Of a stretch of 64,000 bases of DNA, positions 43,865 to 52,620 are shown piece by piece. The notes under the pieces were generated by a model that was not told where the DNA came from, did not search any database, and was given only the letters and a program-made list of their open reading frames with translations. Origin of the DNA: Lentzea fradiae (GTDB taxonomy: Bacteria; Actinomycetota; Actinomycetes; Mycobacteriales; Pseudonocardiaceae). A program made the translations under genes and the position numbers. Numbering within the stretch: the stretch's first letter is position 1; every line of letters starts with the position of its first letter. The DNA is taken from positions 124,001 through 188,000 of the forward strand of contig NZ_FNCC01000006.1 in NCBI RefSeq assembly GCF_900100955.1, read 5' to 3'.

Positions 43865-46385
43865 GCGCGGCCTCCGCCTCCCGCACGGTCTCCAGGGCGA
43901 ACTCCAGCTTGACCGGGTCCCCCACCGCCCTGGCGATCCGCACCGCGTGCTGGGCGAGCTGGAGCGCCTTCGCCGGTTCGTGCCTGGTCTCCACGCACAA
44001 CCGGCCGTAGATCGTCAGCGCGTCGGCGTAGCCCGGCTGCTGTTCGAGGTCCAGGCCCGTCATGTGCCACAGCACCACGGCCGTGTGCGCGGCGTTGCGC
44101 GCCTCGTCCCGGCGTTCGGCGCCACGCAGCCGGCACGCGTGCTGCTGCACGGCCGCGAGGTACGGGCCGGGCGACGACTTCGGCAGCTGCGACCGCCACA
44201 CGTCCACGGCGAACTCGGACAGCCGCAACGCGCGGACGTGGTGGTCCGACTCGGACAGGGCGTGCGCGGCGGACTGCAGCACCGGCGCCAGCTTCGCGCC
44301 GAAGAACTCGACGAGCTGCGACGGCATCCGGTGGCACAGGTCGAGGCACTCGTCCGCCGTGCGCAGGGCCCTGTCGTCGCAGCCGTGCAGGAGCTGCTGC
44401 TCGACCAGGGTCGCGAGGGCGATCAGCAGGTCGGCCTGGTTCCACACCAGGTCCTCGGCCACCAGCTCGCGGTGCACCTCGACGGCCTCCGCCGCCGCGT
44501 CCAGGTCGTCGGCGATCTGCGCGAGCACGAGCAGCGCGGTGCCGAGGCCCTTGCGGTCACCGGTCTCGCGCCACGCCATCACGGCCTCGCGCGCCGTGAG
44601 CTCGGCGTCCAGGCCCTCGCCGAGCTGCCGCAACGCCTGGCTGTAGCGCATCAGCGCCTCGGCCAGCTCGGCGCGGAACGTCTCCGGGTTCACGACGGCG
44701 AGCCGGCGGAACAGGTCGATGGCCTCCTTCACCGTCTCGCTCGCCGCCTCCGCCCTGCGCAGGTCGATCAGCATCGTGCCCGCCACGACGAGGTTGCGGG
44801 CCAGCTCCGGCTCGAACCTCGGGTCCTCCTGCGCGAGCACCCGCCAGTTCGCGGTGGAGAGCTGCATCGAGTCGGCCGCGTGCTGCGTCTGCCCCTCGGC
44901 GAGGTAGCGGCGGGCGAGGGTGGCCGCGACCCGCGCGAAGTCGGCCCGGAACAGCGCCGGGTAGGTCTTCGCGAGCTCCTGGAAGAGCAGCGTGGCGCGG
45001 CTGATCGCGGTCATCGCGGCCTCGTCCTGGCCGAGCGCCTGGTAGCGGTGGCTGATCTGCTCCAGCGCGGTCGCGAGCTGCGGGATCGTCTCCTGGTCGT
45101 CGAGCGCGATGTCGTGCCAGAGCTCGATCGCCTCCTCGGAGACGGCCAGCGCCTCCTCGCGCCGCTGCGCGTTGATGAGCCGCAGGCCGAGGTCGCCCAG
45201 CGCGTCGGCGAGCAGCGGCCGGTTCTCCCTGTCCTGCCGCACCAGCTCGCGGTAGCACTCCACCTCCCGCATCGAGGCTTCGACGGACTCCTCGCGCAGC
45301 CCGCACAGCATCGTGCGGGCGCTGAGCATCCCGTACATCTCGGCGCGCTCGAGGGTGCCCTCCGCGCGGTCGATCAGCCTCCGGGTGAGCAGCGACGGGA
45401 CGGCGTCGACGACGAACCGCTCGTCGTGGAAGATCTGCCGGGCGATGTGCTCCGCCGTGCGGAGGGAGCCGATCTCCGCGGCGATGCGCAGGCTGTCGCA
45501 GGCCATGTCCGGCACGACCTCGGGCGTGGCGGCGATCAGCTCGTCGAGCCGCGGCACCAGGTGGGGCCACCGCAGGGCGGCGCGGGCGAGCAGGTCCGGG
45601 TCCGGGTCGTCCGGCGTGGCGACGGCGAGGTGGTCCTCGGCGAGACGGCCCGTGAACGGGCCAGCGTCGTGGTCGAGCAGCGTGCGGACGAGCTGCGTGC
45701 GGTTGACGTCGCACGGGTCGCCGCGGACGGCCGTGAGCGCGGCCAGGTGCAGGTCGAGGACCGTCTCACCGGCGATGTTCGGCGGCGGCTCGTGCGGGGC
45801 GGGCACGCCGAGCCGGTCCGCGAAGCACCGGCAGGCGAGGGCGAACGACGTGACCCTGTCCTGCACCGTCGGAGGCAGGGCGAGGTCGGTGACCTCGTGG
45901 TCGAAGTCGGCGACGCGCTGGCGGGTGGAGGACCACCACCAGCCGGTGATCCGCGCGGCGAACAGCACCCGCGTGCGTTCCGGACCCTGCCGCAGGGTGT
46001 CCTGCAGCTTCTGGAAGACGTCCTGCCACGGCAGCCGGTCGGCGTCGTCGACCACCAGCAGCCTGCCGTGCTCGACCGGGTCCCAGTGCTCGTCGCGGAA
46101 GTGCCGCAGCAGTCTGGTCTTGCCCGCGCCCGCAGGGGCGTGCAGCAGCAGCGACGCCTGCGGTGCGGGGCTGTCGCGCCAGCGCAGCAGTGCTTGCAGC
46201 TCGGTTTCCCGGCCGTGGAAGGGAACCACCTGGTGGGTGGGATCCAGCAAGGCGGCGACGCTGGGTGCTCGGTCCACGGCTTCATAGTCGGCCGGTGCTC
46301 CGGCCAGGGGTAGGAAGACCACACCATCGTGGACTTTTCCCTCGTCCGCCTCACCCCATCGCTGTCTGGCTTGGAGCAGCTCCAT
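43851..46385 (-). CDS. STAND-type ATPase with tetratricopeptide repeats
   Basis: An 844-residue soluble protein. A P-loop ATPase domain has Walker A HAPAGAGKTR at 82-91 and Walker B LLVVDDADRL at 109-118. The remaining 500 residues are helical repeats of TPR type (for example ALAVSEEAIELWHDIA, AAMTAISRATLLFQELA, ALQLAQHAVRIARAVG). The entry motif FHGRETELQALLRW matches STAND proteins that act as signalling switches. There is no effector or DNA-binding domain, so it may be a stand-alone sensor. ATG 46385 is used; the divergent polymerase gene begins 67 bases away. The trigger is unknown. Confidence 0.85.
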   Translation of the reverse strand: MELLQARQRWGEADEGKVHDGVVFLPLAGAPADYEAVDRAPSVAALLDPTHQVVPFHGRETELQALLRWRDSPAPQASLLLHAPAGAGKTRLLRHFRDEHWDPVEHGRLLVVDDADRLPWQDVFQKLQDTLRQGPERTRVLFAARITGWWWSSTRQRVADFDHEVTDLALPPTVQDRVTSFALACRCFADRLGVPAPHEPPPNIAGETVLDLHLAALTAVRGDPCDVNRTQLVRTLLDHDAGPFTGRLAEDHLAVATPDDPDPDLLARAALRWPHLVPRLDELIAATPEVVPDMACDSLRIAAEIGSLRTAEHIARQIFHDERFVVDAVPSLLTRRLIDRAEGTLERAEMYGMLSARTMLCGLREESVEASMREVECYRELVRQDRENRPLLADALGDLGLRLINAQRREEALAVSEEAIELWHDIALDDQETIPQLATALEQISHRYQALGQDEAAMTAISRATLLFQELAKTYPALFRADFARVAATLARRYLAEGQTQHAADSMQLSTANWRVLAQEDPRFEPELARNLVVAGTMLIDLRRAEAASETVKEAIDLFRRLAVVNPETFRAELAEALMRYSQALRQLGEGLDAELTAREAVMAWRETGDRKGLGTALLVLAQIADDLDAAAEAVEVHRELVAEDLVWNQADLLIALATLVEQQLLHGCDDRALRTADECLDLCHRMPSQLVEFFGAKLAPVLQSAAHALSESDHHVRALRLSEFAVDVWRSQLPKSSPGPYLAAVQQHACRLRGAERRDEARNAAHTAVVLWHMTGLDLEQQPGYADALTIYGRLCVETRHEPAKALQLAQHAVRIARAVGDPVKLEFALETVREAEAALSWS

Positions 46386-46452
46386 CAGCTGCGGCCGGGT
46401 TGGTTTTCAGCCTGGACTGAAACTGTCGGACCCGCCCGGCAGAATCGGGGAC

Positions 46453-48096
46453 GTGCTGGTCGCCCTCGTCCCGGAAGAGGACGGCGCGGGCCGGTGGCAG
46501 GAGCTGCACGACGACGGGACGCCGGCCGGTCCCGCGATGACGGCTCCGTCGCTCGCCTCCGCCGTCGCCGAGCTGGAGCGCGCCCACCGGCCGCGCTGGG
46601 TGTGGGCGGACACCTCGGAGGTCTATCCGCCGCTGCTCGGCGCGGGTGTGCGCGTGGAGCGGTGCTGGGACCTGCTGCTGACCGAGTCGCTGCTGCTCGG
46701 CGCCGAGGGCAGGCACCGCGAGCCCCGCGAGCTGCCGGCGGCGGTGGCCCGTGCCCTGGGGCTGCCCGCACCGGCCGACGCGGGGCACCGCAAGCCCGAC
46801 GCGGAGCTGACGCTGTTCGCGCCGGAGCCGGTCGTGCTGCCCGGCGGGACCGACGAGCTGGCCGCGGTGTCGCTGGTTTTCCGGGCCCAGCAACGAAACC
46901 CGGCGCTGGGGCTGCTGATCGCGGCGGAGTCGGCGTCGGCGCTCGCGGCCGCCGAGATGACGCACCACGGGCTGCCGTGGCGCGAGGACGTGCACCTGCG
47001 GATCCTCGAGGAGACGCTGGGACCGCGGCCCGCTCCCGGTGCGCGGCCGAAGCTGCTGCAGGACCTGGCCGACCAGGTCCAGGAGGCGCTCGGCGGCCGG
47101 GAGATGAACCCGGACGCGCCGGCGAGCATCGTGCGGGCGTTCGCGCGGGCGGGCATCGACATCCCGTCGGCGCGGCGGTGGGTGGTGAAGAAGGTCGACC
47201 ACCCGGCCGTGGCGCCGTTGCTGGACTACAAGGAACGCGCCCGGCTGTGGGTGGCGCACGGCTGGTCGTGGCTCGACACGTGGGTCTCGGGTGGACGGTT
47301 CCGGCCGGACTACGTCGTGGGCGGCGTGGTTTCCGGGCGGTGGGCGTCACGCGGCGGTGCGGCGTTGCAGATCCCGCGGTCGCTGCGCCGCGCCGTCGTG
47401 GCGGACGAGGGCTGGTGCCTGGTCGCGGCGGACGCCTCCCAGCTCGAACCGCGGATTCTCGCTGCCCTGTCAGGGGATGCGCGGCTGATGGAGGTCTGCG
47501 GCGACGACGACCTGTACGCGGCGCTGGCGGCCGACTCGTTCAAGGGCGAACGCCCGCGCGCGAAGATCGCGATACTGTCGGCCATGTACGGCGGCACGTC
47601 CGGCGAGGCCGGGCCGTTGCTCGCCGTGCTGCGCAAGAGGTTTCCGGTCGCCGTGGGGTACGTGGAGGCGGCGGCGCTGGCGGGCGAGCAGGGCCGGATG
47701 GTGCGCACGCGGCTGGGCCGCACCTCCCCCGCGCCGTCCGCCGCCTGGCAGGAGCTCACCGGCGGGGCCGACGACTCGGGCGAGGTGTCGCGGTCGTCCC
47801 GGCAGGCGGCGCGGAACTGGGGGCGGTTCACCCGCAACTTCGTGGTGCAGGGCAGCGCGGCGGACTGGACGGCCGCGCTGCTGGGCGTGCTGCGCACCCG
47901 GTTGCCCGCCGACGCGCACTTGGTTTTCTTCCAACACGACGAGGTGCTCGTGCACTGCCCACGCGAGGAGGCGGACGCCGTGATCGCGGCGATCGCCGAG
48001 GCGGGGCGCGAGGCGACGAGGCTGCTGTTCGGCGAGACATCGGTGCGCTTCCCGATGAACGCCGTGCCGGTGGAGTGCTACGCCGACGCGAAGTAA
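46453..48096 (+). CDS. Bifunctional 3'-5' exonuclease/DNA polymerase (family A, actinobacterial type)
   Basis: A 547-residue family A polymerase that lacks the 5' nuclease domain of PolI. Motif A is VAADASQLEPRILAALSGD, motif B the AKIAILSAMYGG helix and motif C FFQHDEVLVHCP, so the polymerase active site looks intact. The N-terminal third is exonuclease-like, but I do not see the full DEDD set, so proofreading is doubtful. GTG 46453 lies eight bases after CAGAAT (46440-46445), consistent with a leaderless mRNA. This paralogue is conserved in actinobacteria and is thought to act in repair synthesis. Confidence 0.9.
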   Translation: MLVALVPEEDGAGRWQELHDDGTPAGPAMTAPSLASAVAELERAHRPRWVWADTSEVYPPLLGAGVRVERCWDLLLTESLLLGAEGRHREPRELPAAVARALGLPAPADAGHRKPDAELTLFAPEPVVLPGGTDELAAVSLVFRAQQRNPALGLLIAAESASALAAAEMTHHGLPWREDVHLRILEETLGPRPAPGARPKLLQDLADQVQEALGGREMNPDAPASIVRAFARAGIDIPSARRWVVKKVDHPAVAPLLDYKERARLWVAHGWSWLDTWVSGGRFRPDYVVGGVVSGRWASRGGAALQIPRSLRRAVVADEGWCLVAADASQLEPRILAALSGDARLMEVCGDDDLYAALAADSFKGERPRAKIAILSAMYGGTSGEAGPLLAVLRKRFPVAVGYVEAAALAGEQGRMVRTRLGRTSPAPSAAWQELTGGADDSGEVSRSSRQAARNWGRFTRNFVVQGSAADWTAALLGVLRTRLPADAHLVFFQHDEVLVHCPREEADAVIAAIAEAGREATRLLFGETSVRFPMNAVPVECYADAK

Positions 48097-48167
48097 GTCC
48101 AAACGAGACGTACCGCGACCTCGACGATCGGAGCCGTTAGCCCGAACGGGCGCTTGCCCTTACTTCG

Positions 48168-48181
48168 TGAGAGCGCTCTCA
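48168..48181. promoter_or_regulatory. CebR/CelR-type LacI operator upstream of the GH16 gene
   Basis: TGAGAGCGCTCTCA is a perfect 14-bp palindrome differing by one symmetric base per half from the CebR/CelR operator TGGGAGCGCTCCCA known for cellulose-utilisation genes. It lies 39 bases upstream of the GH16 start codon, in its promoter. Confidence 0.85.
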
Positions 48182-48219
48182 TAAATGGACTGCACCCGTG
48201 ACAAGGAGGTCACTCGCGC

Positions 48220-49605
48220 ATGAGGCCAAGCCGCCGCGCACTCGCGGCCACGACAGCGCTTATTGCCGCGGTACCCCTGGCGCTCGCCGCTATGTCCGCC
48301 AACGCTTCGATCCCACCCCCTGCAGCGGGATGGACGCAGGTGTGGGGTGACGACTTCAACGGTCCGAACGGATCCTTGCCGTCCAGCTCCAACTGGATCA
48401 TCGACCTCGGCCACGGCTACCCCGGCGGACCTGCCAACTGGGGCACCGGTGAGATCCAGAACTACACGAACAGCACCAACAACATCAAACTCGACGGCAA
48501 CGGCAACCTGCGCATCACCGCCCTGAAGGACGGTGCCGGCAACTGGACGTCGTCCCGCATCGAGACCCAGCGGTCCGACTTCAGACCCCCCGCCGGCGGC
48601 AAGCTCGCCATGGAGGGCCGCATCCAGATGCCGAACGTGACGGGCCAGGCGGCCCTGGGCTACTGGCCCGCGTTCTGGGCGCTCGGGTCGCCGTACCGCG
48701 GCAACTACTGGAACTGGCCGGGCATCGGCGAGTTCGACATCATGGAGAACGTCAACGGCATCAACTCCGTGTGGGGCGTGCTGCACTGCGACGTCGCACC
48801 CGGCGGTGCCTGCAACGAGTTCGACGGCATCGGCAACTCCCGCGCGTGCCCCGGCTCGTCCTGCCAGAGCGCGTTCCACACCTACCGCTTCGAGTGGGAC
48901 GACGCGGCCAAGACGTTCACCTGGTTCGTCGACGGCCAGCAGTACCACCAGGTGTCGCAGTCCCGCCTCGGCGCCGACGTGTGGAACCGCATGACGTCGC
49001 ACGCCGGCTACTTCATGCTGCTCAACCTCGCGATGGGCGGCGCGTTCCCGAACGCGCTGAACAACAACCAGCCGACCCCTGTCGCGGCCACCCAGTCCGG
49101 CCACTCCCTCGTGGTCGACTACGTGGCCGTCTACTCGACTGGTGGCGGGACCACCACTCCCCCGACGAGCACGACCACGACCACGTCGAACCCCGGCGGC
49201 GGGGGCTCCGCGTACAACGAGCTGCAGGCGGAAAGCGCCTCGGAACGGTCGGGCGGTTCGGTGTCACCGGGTGACGGCGGCTCCGGCGTGCACCAGATCG
49301 CGAACGGCGGCTACCTGAAGTTCTCCGGCGTCAACTTCGGCTCCGGCCCGGCGCGGCAGTTCTACGCCCGCGTGGCCTCCGGCGCGGGCGGCGGCGTCAG
49401 CGGCCTGATCGAGGTGCGGCTCGGATCGCGCACCGCGGCACCGGTCGGCTCCATCGCGGTCGGCAACACCGGCGGCTGGGAGGCGTGGAAGACCATCCCC
49501 GCGAACATCTCCAACATCTCCGGCACGCACGACGTCTACATCACCTTCACGAGCGGGCAGCCAGCTCCGTACGTGAGCGTGAACTGGGTGAAGTTCGGAA
49601 CCTGA
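48220..49605 (+). CDS. Secreted GH16 beta-glucanase with CBM6
   Basis: A 461-residue exported glycoside hydrolase. The signal peptide is residues 1 to about 30 (ends SANA). The GH16 domain is about 35-310, with the catalytic motif EFDIME at 171-176 (E171 nucleophile, E176 acid/base) and YWPAFWALG beside it. A Thr/Pro/Gly linker (about 311-335) leads to a C-terminal carbohydrate-binding module of the CBM6 type (340-461). Laminarinase or lichenase activity on beta-1,3(4)-glucans is expected. The ribosome site is AAGGAGG. A CebR-like operator upstream points to repression relieved by an oligosaccharide. Confidence 0.93.
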   Translation: MRPSRRALAATTALIAAVPLALAAMSANASIPPPAAGWTQVWGDDFNGPNGSLPSSSNWIIDLGHGYPGGPANWGTGEIQNYTNSTNNIKLDGNGNLRITALKDGAGNWTSSRIETQRSDFRPPAGGKLAMEGRIQMPNVTGQAALGYWPAFWALGSPYRGNYWNWPGIGEFDIMENVNGINSVWGVLHCDVAPGGACNEFDGIGNSRACPGSSCQSAFHTYRFEWDDAAKTFTWFVDGQQYHQVSQSRLGADVWNRMTSHAGYFMLLNLAMGGAFPNALNNNQPTPVAATQSGHSLVVDYVAVYSTGGGTTTPPTSTTTTTSNPGGGGSAYNELQAESASERSGGSVSPGDGGSGVHQIANGGYLKFSGVNFGSGPARQFYARVASGAGGGVSGLIEVRLGSRTAAPVGSIAVGNTGGWEAWKTIPANISNISGTHDVYITFTSGQPAPYVSVNWVKFGT

Positions 49606-49658
49606 CCCCCGGCTTCGCGGTGGCCCGTCCGTCCGCTAGGATTTCGTCCGTTCGCCGC

Positions 49659-49733
<75 letters not shown>

Positions 49734-49742
49734 GAAGTACAC

Positions 49743-49783
49743 CCGGAGGGCCTGTCGGTGATCATCACCGGCAGGCCCTCCGG
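49743..49783. terminator. Long bidirectional hairpin between tRNA-Val and the helicase gene
   Basis: A near-perfect inverted repeat spans 49743-49783. The arm beginning CCGGAGGGCCTG pairs with CAGGCCCTCCGG at the far end, giving about 18 paired bases with one G-U pair and a tiny loop. It lies between convergent transcripts and could end both. Confidence 0.85.
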
Positions 49784-49785
49784 CG

Positions 49786-52620
49786 TCACCACGAAACGCC
49801 GTGCTCTGGTCCGATGACGACCTTTCGTACCTCGTGGGGCGCATGGGCCAGGTAGTGGCGCAGCAGATCCGCGGTCGCCTTGGCATCAGCCAAAGCACGA
49901 TGGGCCGCGCCATGGCCACCGGGCACGCCGACCGCCGCCAGGCAGTCCGGCAACCTGCGGCGCCCCGCCTGATGGATGCTGCTGTCGAGCTTCATCGTGC
50001 ACAGCGACCCGCGAGGGGTGAATGGGTGACCGGCGCGGGCGAACTCCGCGTCCAGGAAGTTCAGGTCGAACGAAGCGTTGTGGGCCACGACGACGGCGCC
50101 TTCCAGGTGGATGGCGAGAGTGGGCGCCACGTCGGCGAACACCGGGGCACCGGCCACCTCGTGCTCGGTGATGCCGTGGACCTCCATGGCCGCGAGTGGG
50201 CGCTGGGGATCGACCAGTGAGCTCCATTCGCTGAGCACGGTCCCGTCCGGGGCGACGCGGACGACCGCGACCTCGATGATCCGGTCGTGACCCCTGGCGG
50301 CGAAACCGGTGGTCTCGATGTCGACGACCGCGTAGACCGCCGGGGTGGTGATGAGGGGCGGCGGGACGTGAGGAGTTCCGGTGATGACATCCACGTCGTA
50401 CTCGGGCAGCCGGCCGACCAGGTCCACGAGGGCGGAGCGGGCTCCTGCCATGTCGAGGTATCCCGCGGCATAGGCGCGGGTGCGCAAGTGCTCGCCGAGG
50501 TGGACGTCGTGCTTCTCGACCACGGTGTCGGGCAATGCGGCGGCGATGTCCTCGGCGGTGGTGTCGTCCTCCAGCAGCAACTGCTGGAAAATCGCGCGCA
50601 GCTGCGCCGGGGTGCACTTCGGCACGGTGAAGGCGACGCCGTCCCGGGCGGCCTGCACACCGGCGCGGGTCAGCCAGGCCGTGAGGGTGTTGAGAACGCG
50701 GTCGCCGCGCCAGGGGAACACGATGGTGTCGTCACCCCTGGCGAGTGCACCGTTGCGAGTGAGGTCGAAGCGGCGGTAGGCCGCACGCCCCTCGTCGAGC
50801 AGCCGTTGAGCGGTGGCGTCGAGGTAGGCGGGGACGTCGTCGGACTCGTACCAGGTGCGCATGCGACGGCGGACCTCGTCGTGGATCTCGGCACGGCCGC
50901 CGGCGAACCTGGGCGCCCGTCCGCCGTGGGAGGGCTCGACCTGGATCAGGGACGCCCGGTCGTCCACGGAGACGACCTTCCAGCGCCTGCCCGCGAAGAT
51001 GACGAGTGAACCGACCTCGGTGGGCGTGGTCACGTGCAGCGTGCCGAGCGTGCGGGAGCCGTGGACCAGCCGGTACTCCTGCTTCTCCGCGAACACGGCG
51101 TAGAACGAGTAGCGGTCGACGATCTGCTCCCCGACCTTGCCGAGCAGGAGCAAGCCGTCGGGTTCCTGCTGGACGATTCCGGCGTGGCCCAGGTCGCGCA
51201 GGAGTGCCGCGAAAGTCGCCTTGTCGACGTGTGAGAACGGCCCGGAGAGGCACAGCGCCCGGAACAGCTCGACCGGATGAGCTCCCTGGTGCTGGGCGAT
51301 GACGGACATGACCTGCTGCACGAGCGTGGACAGATGCAACGAGGACGTGTCCGCTGGCTCGTACCAGCGCTCAGCGAGCAGACTCATCATCGCCACGGCT
51401 TGGAACAGCTCCGCGCGCAGTTCGTCCTGGGGCGTGATGTCGGCCGTGATTTCCTGAGCGGTCACGTACATGCGCAGCACGGCGGGTTCGCCCCGCCGCC
51501 CGGAACGGCCGATGCGTTGCCGCAGGCTCGCCACCGAGGGCGGCGCCCCGACCTGGGCGACCGAGGTGAGGGTGCCGATGTCGATGCCCATCTCCAGAGT
51601 GGAGGTGCACAGCACGGTGACGGGGCGGCTGCTCTTGAGCAGGTCTTCGACGTGCTCCCGCACGTCTTTGGCGAGGCTGCCGTGGTGCGGGAAGAACTCG
51701 TTCGGCACGGCGCGTTCCTCGCTGCGGCGGCGCAGCCGGTCCGCGTACAGCTCGACGTCGCCGCGCCGGTCGAAGAACATGAGGTTGTTGCCACCGCGCA
51801 AAGCGGTGAAGACGTGCTCGCTGATCCGCTCGACGGAGATCCCCACGTCGGACTCGTCGTCGTCCCCGGCGGTGGCCGCTTCGTTCACGTACCCGCGGAG
51901 GATGACGCTGATGTCGCTGCTCTGGTGTGACGCGGTCAGCAGATGGACGTTCCCGCCGTCGCCGGGGCGCAGGTAGTCGCGCGCCGACCCCATGTCGCCC
52001 AGGGTGGCCGACAACCCGATGCGGGGAACCCTGCGGCGGACGACGAGCTCGACGCGGTGGAGCAGGGACTGGAGCTGCGCGCCGCGCTCGGTGCCCATGA
52101 AAGAGTGCATCTCGTCGACCACGACCCACCGCAGGGCCCGCAGCAGCCAGCCGATCTCCGTGCCCCGCAGGACGAACATGGCCTCCAGCGACTCCGGCGT
52201 GATCAGCAGGACGCCCTCGGGCTTGGTGAGCACCTTGGCCTTGGCCGAACCCGGTACGTCACCGTGCCAGCGGTGCACCGGCAGGTCGAGGCTTTCGCAC
52301 AGCTCGTCGAGGCGGCGGTGCTGGTCGTTGATCAGCGCCTTGAGCGGTGACACGTAGAGCACCTGGACGCCACCCTCGGACACCTCGTCGAGCAGGGCGG
52401 AGCAGATCGGCAGGAACGCCGCCTCCGTCTTGCCCGACGCGGTGGCCGCCGAGACGATCACGTCCTCGGTGCCCTTGAGCACCAGGGGGATCGCCTGCTC
52501 CTGGGCGTCGTTGAGCTTCGGCCACCCCTGGCGGTAGACCCAGCGCTGGACCTTCCGGTGCAGGCGGAAGAACTGCGAGGACGCCGGCGAGGTGTCAGAG
52601 CCGGAAGGTGGCCAGCTCAT
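49786..52620 (-). CDS. Shango-like superfamily II helicase with C-terminal DEDDh exonuclease (SngC-like)
   Basis: About 944 residues from ATG 52620, overlapping the ATPase gene by 26 bases. The helicase half has motif I ATASGKTE, Ia YVSPLKALIND, II VVDEMHSF, III LSATLGD, V TSTLEMGIDIG and VI QRIGRSGRRG, an Lhr/DEAH-like superfamily II enzyme. After a middle region of about 250 residues comes a DEDDh exonuclease (about 762-944): ExoI DIETTG with D767 and E769, ExoII HNASFDLNFL with D852, ExoIII HRALADAKATA with H907 and D912. All five catalytic residues are present. It likely unwinds and degrades invading DNA together with the ATPase and TerB proteins. The fused exonuclease is not part of the basic Shango description that I recall. 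Confidence 0.88.
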   Translation of the reverse strand: MSWPPSGSDTSPASSQFFRLHRKVQRWVYRQGWPKLNDAQEQAIPLVLKGTEDVIVSAATASGKTEAAFLPICSALLDEVSEGGVQVLYVSPLKALINDQHRRLDELCESLDLPVHRWHGDVPGSAKAKVLTKPEGVLLITPESLEAMFVLRGTEIGWLLRALRWVVVDEMHSFMGTERGAQLQSLLHRVELVVRRRVPRIGLSATLGDMGSARDYLRPGDGGNVHLLTASHQSSDISVILRGYVNEAATAGDDDESDVGISVERISEHVFTALRGGNNLMFFDRRGDVELYADRLRRRSEERAVPNEFFPHHGSLAKDVREHVEDLLKSSRPVTVLCTSTLEMGIDIGTLTSVAQVGAPPSVASLRQRIGRSGRRGEPAVLRMYVTAQEITADITPQDELRAELFQAVAMMSLLAERWYEPADTSSLHLSTLVQQVMSVIAQHQGAHPVELFRALCLSGPFSHVDKATFAALLRDLGHAGIVQQEPDGLLLLGKVGEQIVDRYSFYAVFAEKQEYRLVHGSRTLGTLHVTTPTEVGSLVIFAGRRWKVVSVDDRASLIQVEPSHGGRAPRFAGGRAEIHDEVRRRMRTWYESDDVPAYLDATAQRLLDEGRAAYRRFDLTRNGALARGDDTIVFPWRGDRVLNTLTAWLTRAGVQAARDGVAFTVPKCTPAQLRAIFQQLLLEDDTTAEDIAAALPDTVVEKHDVHLGEHLRTRAYAAGYLDMAGARSALVDLVGRLPEYDVDVITGTPHVPPPLITTPAVYAVVDIETTGFAARGHDRIIEVAVVRVAPDGTVLSEWSSLVDPQRPLAAMEVHGITEHEVAGAPVFADVAPTLAIHLEGAVVVAHNASFDLNFLDAEFARAGHPFTPRGSLCTMKLDSSIHQAGRRRLPDCLAAVGVPGGHGAAHRALADAKATADLLRHYLAHAPHEVRKVVIGPEHGVSW

